From Brachionus manjavacas (Eukaryota; Rotifera; Eurotatoria; Ploima; Brachionidae): 64,000 nucleotides of DNA. Below, piece by piece: positions 54,121-63,654 of this stretch (position 1 is the stretch's first letter; every line of letters starts with the position of its first letter). The notes below the pieces were generated by a model, which ran no database searches, was not told where the DNA came from, and saw only the letters and a program-made list of their open reading frames with translations. Position numbers and translations under genes: made by a program. The DNA is taken from the NCBI GenBank assembly GCA_019054805.1, contig JAHQIY010000001.1:2556501-2620500 (forward strand). Reading direction: 5' to 3'.

Positions 54121-54636
54121 TTAAAAGAATGATGAGCCAAAAGAAATTGGTGCACTTATTTGTGGGAATGAAATTGGCTCTGGAAAGCTGATTTGTGATC
54201 CACATGATGAAATTGGTGCACTAATTTGTGGGAATGAAATTGGCTCTGGAAAGCTGATTTGTGATCCACATGATGAAATTGGTGCACTTATTTGTGGGAA
54301 TGAAATTGGCTCTGGAAAGCTGATTTGTGATCCACATGATGAAATTGGTGCACTAATTTGTGGGAATGAAATTGGCTCTGGAAAGCTGATTTGTGATCCA
54401 CATGATGAAATTGGTGCACTAATTTGTGGGAATGAAATTGGCTCTGGAAAGCTGATTTGTGATCCACATGATGAAATTGGTGCACTTATTTGTGGGAATG
54501 AAATTGGCTCTGGAAAGCTGATTTGTGATCCACATGATGAAATTGGTGCACTAATTTGTGGGAATGAAATTGGAGAGCTTATTTCTGGTAAGCTAATTGG
54601 AGCAATTGGAGCAGAGATTCCACAGCCGCAAGACAT
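54121..54636 (-). CDS. Tandem-repeat Cys/Pro/Ser protein (22-residue repeats)
   Basis: 171 residues, no intron. The start MSCGCGISAPIAPI is followed by six copies of a 22-residue unit with the core SSCGSQISFPEPISFPQISA and a short end SFGSSFF. The DNA repeats as a 66-bp unit (for instance GCTGATTTGTGATCCACATG at 54187 and 54253), with almost no changes between units. One Cys per unit with regular Pro and Ile/Ser-Phe-Pro motifs suggests an extended, disulfide-crosslinked structural protein. There is no obvious signal peptide. Start context is GTTAAAA then ATG. Family unknown; similar architecture is seen in cuticle, egg-shell and keratin-associated proteins, but I claim no homology. Confidence 0.6.
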   Translation of the reverse strand: MSCGCGISAPIAPISLPEISSPISFPQISAPISSCGSQISFPEPISFPQISAPISSCGSQISFPEPISFPQISAPISSCGSQISFPEPISFPQISAPISSCGSQISFPEPISFPQISAPISSCGSQISFPEPISFPQISAPISSCGSQISFPEPISFPQISAPISFGSSFF

Positions 54637-54639
54637 TTT

Positions 54640-55629
54640 TAACGGTGTTTTTTTTTTGATAAAATTAGATGAAAATATTTAAATTATTTTAATGAATTAT
54701 TGATTGGTATTTTTTTTGCTTTTTATAGGCATTTTTGCTATAGATCTTATGCAATCGAGTCTGTCAACCAAAAATAAAAAAAATCTTGTATTGATAGAAA
54801 ATAAAATAAAATGTTGAAATATTCTGTGTATTATTTTATCTTTTTTTTTTAAACAAATAGAAATAGAATCTTATTTTGACGACCTGTCAAACATTCAACA
54901 ATTCTATTCATTACTTCTATTCTTTTTTTTGAAATCTATTAATTGCGTTTTTTTTATCTTTCTTTTTTTTCTACTACTTTCATTGATTTTAAATTCTTTT
55001 ATAAAATTGAATTCATTCTTGTACAAAAAATCTTTTCATCTTTTATTTAGATTATTTATTCAAAAATTAAGATTTTCTCAGCTGGTTTTCTCGTCTTTTA
55101 GTTTTAGCAAGCTCAAAAAATTGTTTTCTAAATTTTTATGAACCTTTTTTATTAATCATGATTTTTATTTTTACTTCTTCGCAAGGAGGTTAATTATTAT
55201 CTAAATAAAAAAATTTTAAAAAGCTTTTTTTTGAAAAAATTAAAAGGATTAATTCACGACCTAATTGCCGAGGTTTTACTTTTCTATTATCCATTGGTCA
55301 TTAATAAAAAAATCAGATATTTCATTTTAGACAGACATTAAATTTTTATAATTTTTATTATCAAATAAATCTATGATTCTAAGTTTGATTTATCTTGGCC
55401 TCCTTTTGGAAATCAAGATTCAATAAATGATTTTGTGGAAAATAGGATCAATTAAGTGGAAAAGAGTTTTTACTCTCTAAATAGTGTTGGATGCTAACCC
55501 AAACTAATGAGACCTGAAACTAAAGCTTTCTCATACAAACAGTTCTCTCAATAAATCTTTAGATATCATTCAGAAAATTTCTTCATTAGTGAAAAAAACG
55601 TGAAGGAATTTAATAAACGGCAAAATGTT
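54640..55629. other. Intergenic AT-rich stretch
   Basis: Includes the promoter side of the tandem-repeat protein gene. Long T-rich runs (54830-55140) give a noise frame on the plus strand. No gene. Confidence 0.35.
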
Positions 55630-56085
55630 TTAATAATAATAATAATAAGCTACGGCAAGCAAGCTTGTGGAGGCGGCCTACAAGGAGGTTGCCTATGGTA
55701 GCACATTGTGCGAAGTAAGAAGAAAATTTTAAGGAACTGAGGGGAGTATATAGTGGAAATTATTTGAAAATAGAAAAGTAATGTGGTGTGGACCTGGGGG
55801 TTCGCTCAGCCTACTTCGTTGATGTCGTTTATGAGCTTGAGCTGTTGGATCATGTCACCCCGTGCACTGCGATCGTGAAGGGATGTCAAGTTTAGGATGA
55901 AAGGCGATCCTCGTAAGTCCAATTTTTAATTCCAGATGGGGCCTCACGAAAGCACAGTAGAGGATCCTGCATGTGTCGATGGTCCAATATCTGAAAGTCA
56001 GTTTTAGCTGACCGAGGATACTCGTTGCTCTGTTGGCTTGTGATCGAATGTGGTAAGTGAACTTCAGATTAATATGATAATGAAA
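55628..56085 (-). mobile_element. CR1-like LINE remnant with (TTA)n 3' tail
   Basis: The minus strand from 56085 reads DLKFTYHIRSQANRATSILG, then LKLTFRYWTIDTCRILYCAF and VRPHLE, the polymerase C-terminal region. Its 3' region (TTCGCACAATGTGCTACCAT on the minus strand) runs down to a (TTA)n microsatellite at 55628-55645. A second copy of that 3' region lies at 56640-56800. Confidence 0.75.
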
Positions 56086-56225
56086 AGATTTTTTGGACTC
56101 AGTAAGTTTACCAAAAGAAAATCTTCAAACAAAGTATTAAAATTAGAGTCGATTAAACAAATTTATTACTAGCATAAAATATTCTTTGTTCAACAAATTT
56201 TCTACAACCTATTATGTAAAAATTA

Positions 56226-56315
56226 GACTTGTTCAAAAGTCAGAAAAAAAGTGATTTTAAAGTCTTTTTAAAGTCAAGTCAGTAACTTGACTTTATGACT
56301 TTTAAACAGCTCTGG
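56226..56315. repeat. Small hAT-like fragment
   Basis: AGACTTGTTCAAAAGTC near 56227 and GACTTTTAAACAGCTCTGG near 56296 are inverted relatives of the ends of the element at 57288-58065, with AAGTCAAGTC words between. Probably a short MITE. Confidence 0.5.
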
Positions 56316-56364
56316 TAAAAATTTATTTGATTACTTAAGAGAAGAATTTAAATTTTTTGATAAC

Positions 56365-56367
<3 letters not shown>

Positions 56368-56401
<34 letters not shown>

Positions 56402-56625
56402 GGGTTATATTTCTTGGAAGTCAAAGTTAAGGACGAGATTGGGTGGCGCCACATGGTTCTTTCTTTTGCCATCGTTGTCCACTAGCCATTCTCGTTTCCA
56501 GGCCTTTCCAAATCGCTTTCGAAACAGTTCGTCTACTCTAACTTCGGCCTAGAAGAGAGACGCACGCGTGGTGATCTCATCCAACAACATAAAATTCACC
56601 ATGGTCATGTTTAAAGAGAAAGCTA
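56368..56625 (-). mobile_element. Retroelement 3' end with (AAT)n tail and a short coding patch
   Basis: A perfect (AAT)n run at about 56368-56400 is followed by non-AT-rich sequence. On the minus strand it reads MTMVNFMLLDEITTRASLF, RVDELFRKRFGKAWKREWLV and HVAPPNLVLNFDFQEI then a stop about 10 bp before the microsatellite. The protein piece is unrecognised. The tail suggests a LINE 3' end. Confidence 0.5.
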
Positions 56626-56639
56626 TAAGATATTTAATA

Positions 56640-56800
56640 ATTTAATAATAATAATAAAAAGCTGCGGCAAGCAAGCTCGTGGAGGCGGCCTACTAGGAGA
56701 TCACCTTTGGTAGCACATTGTGCGAAGTAAGAAGAAATTTTAAGGAACTGAGAGGATTATATAGTGGAAATTGTTTAAAAATAAAAAAAGTAATGTGATA
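56640..56800 (-). mobile_element. LINE 3'-region, second copy
   Basis: Nearly the same as 55633-55790: AATAATAATA, then GCGGCAAGCAAGCTCGTGGA and GGTAGCACATTGTGCGAAGT. Only the 3' untranslated part is present. Confidence 0.7.
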
Positions 56801-57287
56801 AAAATTTGATGGCTGGTCATGAAGGCATAGTCATCGCATATTTGATAGAGAAAATACTTCTTTCATTAAACAGTTGTCAAAAGTAGAAAATCGCATTGAA
56901 TTTGATTTAGCTTTTAGTGTTCTTTTGATTGAATGGTGCTTTGATTCCTACAATTCCGGACTAACTGGTCCGATAAAATACTTTTTTTTATATAATCGAA
57001 TATTTTAATGTTAAATAATCTTAACCATTTTTATGGATCGACATGGAGAGAAGCAGGGGTAAAGGCAAAAGATCGACTTGAATGAAAATCAAAAGTAATG
57101 ACCCTATGCTCCACAAGGAGTGAATAAGGAAAAAAAAATTTTTTTAGTATATTACAAACTAAATTTTTTACTTAATTGTAAAAAAGATATTTAAAAAGAT
57201 TAAGTTTTTCTATTAAATATCATATTATATTGCAATTTGTCCATGGGACCTAAACTTTCGTTAAATAAAAATTAAATTAAAAAAAAA

Positions 57288-58065
57288 CAGAGTTGTTTAA
57301 AAGTCCCAAAAAAAAGTCTAAGTCAGGACTTTTTTTTTTTTTTTTTTTTCAAAGTCCAAGTCAGGACTTTTAAATTTTTTTTTTTTTTCAAAGTCCAAGT
57401 CAGGACTTTTAAATTTTTTTTTTTTTTTAAATAAAATTTATTTGCTCTTTTTTTTTTTTAAACTTTCAATCATCTCAGAAAATTTCAATCAAAGTTAGTT
57501 GACTTGAGCTACATGGAATGGTTCTTTCCTTGTTAATAGAATTTTCTTCTTCCTGCCAAGGGCCTATATTTTTCAATTACTAGACTAGATTTAATTTTAT
57601 AATATCTGGTGGAGTAAGAAGGGAGCAATTGACACTTTTTAATTTCATTACTTAAACACAAGTTACTTTTGTTGCTGTAATACTAAAAAGATTTAAAATT
57701 CAAAAAAATTTCAGATGAACACAAAGAATAGTAAAAAAATTATAAAGTTTTTTATAACTTTGCTAAAAAAAGTAAGCAAAGTCTCAAATATTTATCTTTG
57801 AACCATTCCATTTCAAAGAACAGATTAATTCAAATCTTTCAAGGATGTTTTTTTAATCCATTTTCAAAAATAAATTAAAGAAAATAAAATTTATGATTTT
57901 TTTTTTCAATTTTAAAATTGGATCAACAGAGATGTTCCGCTTTTTTTTGACTTGGACTTTTTTTTGAAAAAAAAATTTTAAAGTCTTTGGTGGGACTTTT
58001 GAAAAAAAAAAAAAAAAGTCTTGACTTTGACTTGACTTGAGACTTGTGACTTTTAAACAACTCTG
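57288..58065. mobile_element. hAT-type non-autonomous element
   Basis: Starts CAGAGTTGTTTAAAAGTC and ends GACTTTTAAACAACTCTG, perfect 18-bp inverted ends with CAG...CTG termini. The flanks are A-rich (AAAAAAAA before, AAAAAAAC after), compatible with an 8-bp duplication but uninformative. Inside, a unit TCAAAGTCCAAGTCAGGACT repeats in tandem near 57340-57420, with T-runs. No transposase. Confidence 0.75.
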
Positions 58066-58247
58066 AAAAAAACACAGGATTGCTTTTTTTTTATTAAATA
58101 AATTAAATTGAAAATTTTTTTTTTACCAAATAAGACAATTAGGTGCACTTCATCGGATAAAATATTAAAATTTTTTTAAAATTTCACATAAAATGAGAAA
58201 TATTTATTTTTGAAATTTTATCTAAACTTTAATTAATTGTAACTAAA

Positions 58248-58781
58248 ATGTCAGCGGCAACTAAAAAAAAGCACGTTTTCCTTGAGACCATAAACAATTA
58301 TTCCCTTCCGACAGAAAATCAAACAATTGTTCGAGTATTTTAAGATTAAAAATGGCTAAACTTTATCAAATAAAAAAAATTTATTTAGATTAAAGGGCCA
58401 CGCGGTAACAATCTTCATGACGTCCAGACAGCTTCAGGTGAGACCTTTATAGTTTCAATGCCGGTAAAATTCCGCAAATCTGTATGGACAAAAAGAGGCG
58501 ATTTCGTGGTAGTGGAGCCAATTGAGGAGGGTAACAAAGTCAAAGCCGAGATTGTACAAATTCTCAATAAGGACAACATAAAACACATAAAATCAGAGGG
58601 AATGTGGTAGGATCAGTACTTAATTAATTCTACATTTTACAATTTTGCCACCAGGCCCAAAGAGTTCGAGATTAGTGAAGACGCTGTTGAAAAAGATGGA
58701 TACAATATTGATAGAGACATGCTGCCTAGTTCGTCTGAAGAAGAGGCCGATGATAGTGACAAAAATTTAGATAATGACTAA
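58248..58781 (+). CDS. EIF1AD: Probable RNA-binding protein EIF1AD
   Basis: Exons 58248-58334, 58389-58606 and 58655-58781 with GT-AG introns of 54 and 48 bp give 143 residues. The S1/eIF1A-type OB fold is clear: [59 protein letters not shown] and [11 protein letters not shown]. The C-terminus is acidic ([13 protein letters not shown]). These match animal EIF1AD, a nuclear protein related to translation factor eIF1A, now linked to late small-subunit assembly. The start has the usual A-rich context (TAACTAAA then ATG). AATAAA overlaps the stop codon region (58780-58785), an extreme compactness. Confidence 0.95.
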
Positions 58782-58885
58782 TAAAAATAGTGTACAAAGA
58801 ATTTTTTTCCTTTATTAAAATGTTACAATTTGAAAATTTTTATTTAAAAATTAATAATTTTAAAGAAAAAATAATTGAGAAATTC

Positions 58886-59116
58886 TTAGTGATATTTTTT
58901 AGCTAATGGTTCAAAATAGATCTTTACATTTTTTGACAGCTCAATTGGATACAAATTACTTTTGTTGATTTTTTCATTAAGACCACCAGCATTCATACTA
59001 TTTAGAACTTTAACTAAGCTGTCTTCTTCATTTTCAGTGCTAGTCACTGGATCATTTGAACTCTCTTTTATATCGGTGTACTCATCAACCATCATTGTTA
59101 TGCACATTTTGATCAT
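58886..59116 (-). CDS. Small hypothetical protein or last exon
   Basis: 76-codon minus-strand frame with balanced composition: MVDEYTDIKESSNDPVTSTE, NEEDSLVKVLNSMNAGGLNE and NLYPIELSKNVKIYFEPLAK ending KYH. It looks protein-like, unlike the AT noise nearby, and lies tail to tail with EIF1AD (105 bp between stops). I recognise no family; upstream exons may exist. Confidence 0.4.
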   Translation of the reverse strand: MIKMCITMMVDEYTDIKESSNDPVTSTENEEDSLVKVLNSMNAGGLNEKINKSNLYPIELSKNVKIYFEPLAKKYH

Positions 59117-60040
59117 ACAATTTTCTTTAAATTAAAAATTACCTTTGATAGTCACTTCAAAGTATTTTAAAAATTTTTGCTTTTTTTAAAGAAATTTTGT
59201 TTTTAGAATTTGGCAAGTTTTTTTTCTATTTTTCATTAAAAAAAATAATTACGTAATTATATTTCAAATTTTAACATGCTTAAGTATTGAGTTTTAATGA
59301 AACAAAGTAATTTCAAAATTTCAAAAAAGTTAAATAGAAAAAAAAACTTGCCATTTCTTTTCCGATTTCGATTTTATTTCGCAGATTTTTATCTAGAACC
59401 TGTTAATTTACTCCTCAATAAAAAAATTTATTCAAATATTATTTTGATTAATTTAATTTTTAAAAAAATTATCAATTTGAATACAAAATGTTAAAATTTA
59501 ATCCTGATTAAAAAAAAATAAAAATTGAGCTTATTGGGTTTATCTAAAGTTAAAATATATTTTTTTTTTAATTTGGCGTCATTATCAAAATGTATAAATG
59601 TTCTTTATAGATAAAAAAAAAATGATTTTTTTTTCTTTTGAATTCTATTTTCCATGTTTCTAAGACCCTACTGATACCATTAATTTTGACATTATTATCT
59701 AAAATAAGAGAAATTTTTTCGATTTTTTTAAAATTTAAAATTAAATATTTCTTAAATTAAGTCTTGAATTTTTTTAATTTTTATCAGGTAAATGATTACC
59801 AAAAATCATAAGCTCGATCGAAATTCAAATCTTACTGTTTAGCTCAAATATGCTAAAGACCAGGCAAGTTTGATTAAAAAAATGTTATAGTATGCAGTAT
59901 GCAGTAGGAACCTAGAGTCCGTATTTAAAAAAAGACTAAACGCTTTTGAGTGTTAGTGTAGATAGAAATATCTATACTGCAGATTGGGTTTAAATATTCA
60001 GATAAATTGTTTTGTTCAAAATAGCTTTTATTAAAATAGC
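59117..60040. other. Intergenic AT-rich stretch
   Basis: No gene. GTATGCAGTATGCAGTA at 59892-59908 is a small tandem repeat. The open frame 59297-59494 is AT-rich noise. Confidence 0.35.
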
Positions 60041-60149
60041 GGGTCTAGTCGGTTAGGTGAACTGTGGTTCACCTATTATGAGAACAAATCCTGTTCTCGG
60101 GTTTAGTGAACAATTAATATTTTATTCACCAAACCTAGGATTAGGTGAA
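60041..60149. repeat. GGTGAAC/GTTCACC motif array (host site of the next element)
   Basis: Starts GGGTCTAGTCGGTTAGGTGA and holds GGTGAAC, GTTCACC, GAGAACA/TGTTCTC and TTCACCAAAC within 110 bp. It continues after the inserted element at 60959. The GGGTCT start and the two-orientation motif resemble the other motif-array elements, with a third motif. Confidence 0.45.
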
Positions 60150-60958
60150 GGGTCTACCTTTTCAACACAAAAAAATAACCATTCAACACAATTTCAAAAC
60201 GCTCAGCACAAAAATTAAAACCAAATAAATGCATTCAACACAGAATATAATTTTGAAAAAAACTGTAAACACAAAAATGCTTTTTAATTCTTTCAATGCA
60301 ACAATAAAGCGTGACTTTACTTACAGAAGAAAATTGAACGTTCATGCTTTTTTAATTAAAAGCATGGAAATAATTAAGTACTATTCAATTGATTCAAAAA
60401 TTTTTGCCGTGGTGCCTAAGCCTTCAAAGTGTAGCATTAAACTGGGTAAAAAAATAGCTTGTTGGAAAAATTTTAAAAAAATTTATTCAAGAACTTATTT
60501 ATTCAAGAACTGTTATAAAGTTAACCTTTACAGTAAGAAATATTCTTGCAAGTTTTTCACTAAAATAGGATATTTAGCAAATTTATTGGCATTAAAAGAA
60601 CTGTTTAAAAAAAGGTCAATAATCCTAAAAGAGGTAGAGCAAAAAATGCGGAAACTGGTTTTCTAGAGACTAATTTTTTTTAAATAACTTTTCTTTAAGC
60701 TTCGAAATTTACTTTATTTACTTAATTTCCACTTATAAATATCATTCAATAAAATTTAAAATTAAAAAATAATTATTTTATTTGAAATATTTTTGTGTTG
60801 AAAAAAATTTTCTTTAAGAATTATTTTCAAACACAAATTTTTTGTGTTAAATGTTTTTTTTTAAATGTAATTTTTTGTGCTGAGAAGAAATCGAATTGTG
60901 TTGAATGTTTTTTTCTATTGTGTTAATCAGAAATTGATTGTGCTGAAATAATATTCCC
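60150..60958. mobile_element. Motif-array element, CAACACA/TGTGTTG family (full copy, 9-bp target duplication)
   Basis: Starts GGGTCTACCTTTTCAACACA and ends TGCTGAAATAATATTCCC. Perfect 9-bp copies of TTAGGTGAA flank it (60141-60149 and 60959-60967). The left end carries CAACACA/AGCACAA words in one orientation (60165-60250), the right end their inverse TGTGTTG/TTGTGCT (60790-60945). A 9-bp duplication fits Mutator-like (MULE) elements. A 145-codon frame lies inside. Confidence 0.8.
60229..60666 (+). CDS. Unknown basic protein inside the motif-array element
   Basis: 145-codon frame, Lys/Tyr/Cys-rich (for instance KCSIKLGKKIACWKNFKKIY and SKKYSCKFFTKIGYLANLLA). The shorter copy at 63655 keeps only the segment WKNFKKI(Y)SR in related form. 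No family is recognised, and AT-driven composition makes an accidental frame possible. Confidence 0.3.
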   Translation: MHSTQNIILKKTVNTKMLFNSFNATIKRDFTYRRKLNVHAFLIKSMEIIKYYSIDSKIFAVVPKPSKCSIKLGKKIACWKNFKKIYSRTYLFKNCYKVNLYSKKYSCKFFTKIGYLANLLALKELFKKRSIILKEVEQKMRKLVF

Positions 60959-60967
60959 TTAGGTGAA

Positions 60968-61958
60968 CTTTTTAAAGTTATAATAATCAATTCAAATTAA
61001 TTTTTATGAGACCTCGAAAAATGTTGTTTTAAACCCCTCTCGCCTTCAAAATACCCTCACACATTTTGTAGGGTTTTTTTGTTGCTTAAAATAAATTAGA
61101 GATCATTTATTTTGATATTAATTTGATAATGAACCATTATTAGACATAACATGTCAAGTAATGTTTAGTATTTATTTCTTAAAAATTATCAAAATCATTA
61201 GATTAATTAAGTTTTAAAATTTTAAATGATCGTTTTGATCTTAAAATTTGAAAAAAAGTGTTTCTTTAATATTGAGCCATGAAATCTGAAGAAAGTTTTT
61301 TGAGCCTTGATGGTGATTATCTGTAACAAAACTTAATATTCAAAAGTTTCATCCCTTTAAAATATTTAAGCTTTACTATTTTCTATTTTTATAGTCTCTA
61401 ATTATTTAAATTATTGGATTTAATAAAAATAATTTTTACCATTCAATTTTAATTAAAAATCATTTATTATTCTTTTCTTCCATCTTTAATTTCTTTATTT
61501 TATTGAATTTTTGTTTTTTTAAAAATTTATCATTTATTAAAAATTTATATTTTTTTTAATAGGCTATGTGAAATTCAGTATAGTAGCACTGAACAATTTG
61601 AAAAACATTTCCTTTTTTGATAAATTAAAACTAAAGTTAAAAAAATTTTTACCAAAAATTATTTTTTCATGTGCCTAATATACAAAAAATACATTAATAA
61701 GGATTTAATTTAATTTCTGATGTAATTGATTCAAAAAAGAAATTAAAATTTCTATTTTTAAAATAATTTTTTTCTTTAATTTAAATTTATAAAAAATCAA
61801 AAAATTTTGTCCAAATTTTTCAATTTGTACCAAAAGAGGAGAATTAATTTACAAATCAATTATTTTTCCACGTCAAATTTAAATTTCAAATAATCTTCCT
61901 ATATTATTTTTTTATTTTAGAAAAAAAATTCAAAAAAACTCTAATAATTTTTAATTAC
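60968..61958. other. Intergenic stretch, with R1 repeat at 61131-61250
   Basis: AT-rich apart from the patch AACCCCTCTCGCCTTCAAAA near 61033. It should contain the 3' end of the minus-strand gene beginning at 63231, whose last exon was not resolved. Confidence 0.35.
61131..61250 (+). repeat. Repeat family R1, copy 3
   Basis: Matches 10531-10650, sharing ATTATCAAAATCATTAGATT and AAATGATCGTTTTGATCTTA. The match ends at 61250, earlier than between the other two copies. Confidence 0.65.
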
Positions 61959-63231
61959 CTGTAAGTGCTAAATTTGCCAAATGAACGTCTGTTTCCAAAG
62001 TATGCTTATTTTTTTCTAAATGCTTAATCGAGTAAGAATCAATGGAAATATAGTGTTTTTCATTGTCCGAATAAGTTATCTGAAATAAAAATAAACTACT
62101 TTTTATTTATTTTTAAAATTAAAATACTTGAATATAAAGATTGTCAAACCGATTGAAATTGTATAAAATGGCCCTTATTTTGATTAGACTAACCAAACCA
62201 GGCTGAAATCTTATCGGACTGTCCAAATTATCGACTGGTTCCATTAGCTCAAGATACATTTTGACATAATTTGACTCAGTATTTTTCTCATTTTCGTCAA
62301 GTAGCAACATTTCCAAATGGGCTTCTTCAGGTGGTGTACTTTTAGTTGATTTTAAACACTGTGGAACCTCAATGGGAAGTTCTTTTACGATTCCAAATAG
62401 CATTTGTTTAAAATTGGAGTCCAATAGAGAGTCAAAAATTTTAATTAAGGACATGTATAGGTGACATTCTTTAACAAAATCTTTTCTTGACAAATTTAAT
62501 TTTAAATATGAGTTCAAAAACGAGCTAAACATATTCTTTCTAAGGTAGAACTCTCGCAAATAAAGTCCTCTTAAGTACAAATACATTTTGAGTATGATAA
62601 CTTTTTCTTTCTTTTGATAACCTTTGTATAATAGAATTAAATTGATGCTGGTCAAAAGAGCTTGTTCGATTTGGATCAATTTTTGGTTGTGTAATTTTTC
62701 ACCATTGGCAACCGTGTTAATTCCGGATGAACATGATTCAGTCGATACTTTCAAGATGGTCATGAAGCAGTCCAGATAAGATTTCATTATTTCGCAAATT
62801 ACCGAAATATTTCCGATGCCGTCATCTGTCAGATCTATTTCAGACAAATGCTCGAGGTCATGGCTGAACGACTCGAATAGGCCAAGAAGACTGGAGGGGC
62901 GTGGCCCCAAATTTTGACTTAGATTTTTAAGATTTGATCTTGTTTTTAGAAAAAATGATATCATTTCATCTTGTTGGAGATTCTCGAGTGAATTTTCCTT
63001 ATTTTCGGAAGATTCGAGCATTTTTTTTCCACAAATCGATTCATTTTCAATAAATCTTATTGATGGTATTAAATTGGGATGCTTTAGTTTAATGTAAAAG
63101 TAATGATTGAATATGTATTTGGGCAGTAATGGTATAATGGCTGAATTTTGGTTAACTGCATTCATTATCATTATTAAAGTGCTTATATCTTTGGTATACA
63201 AGTTTAAATTATTAAAGTTAAATCGGCGCAT
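61959..63231 (-). CDS. Helical protein, possibly Integrator subunit C-terminal part (3' end unresolved)
   Basis: Exon 63231-62128 (368 codons) is followed by a 48-bp GT-AG intron and exon 62079-61959, which ends at a GT donor in phase 1, so at least one more exon exists below 61959. The protein is mainly helical: SFLKTRSNLKNLSQ-like leucine-rich stretches, then IIKMYLYLRGLYL-like repeats. It ends in a likely beta-domain (SPIRFQPGLVSLIKIRAILY, then ITYSDNEKHYISIDSYSIKH). That arrangement, helices followed by a small beta domain near the end, recalls Integrator complex subunit 4, but I am not sure. An in-frame stop precedes the ATG at 63231; an upstream acceptor could still add exons. Confidence 0.45.
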
Positions 63232-63654
63232 ATGGATTCATTGATGTTAAAGCTAAAATTTCTATTGAATTTTTGCTTCCATTTTTTTTATTTAGCTAAA
63301 AACAGGCAGAAAAACTTAAAAATTTATTCCAATACTGAATTTTTTAAAAAAATTTTAAAAGCAATGCTTATTCTTTAAATTTAGCAAATTAATTTTTAAA
63401 AAAAATTAATCAATTTGCATTTAATTTCAAAAACTGAAAATTTAGTTTTTAAAATTTAGCGGCATTGTGAATTTTCACTCAAAAATTCCATTACAAAATT
63501 TAAATTCTTAATAAGAATATGAATTTTGTACTTCAGATTTTTCTGTAATTTTCAAAAGCTGAAACAAGCGATGTTTCATTTAACAGTCCAATTTAAGAAA
63601 AAAATTAAATAAATATTTCCGAATAAATTGAATGATAGAAGTATTTACTTTTAT
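63232..63654. other. 5' flank or intron of the gene at 61959-63231
   Basis: AT-rich; a possible acceptor TTTTAG lies near 63250-63255 on the minus strand. No other feature. Confidence 0.35.

Noticed and set aside
54121..54636. Possible CRISPR-like array at the 66-bp repeats
   Set aside because: Units are contiguous without unique spacers and encode a continuous protein frame; the genome is eukaryotic.
59297..59494. 65-codon plus-strand open frame
   Set aside because: AT-driven noise composition with no recognisable motif.
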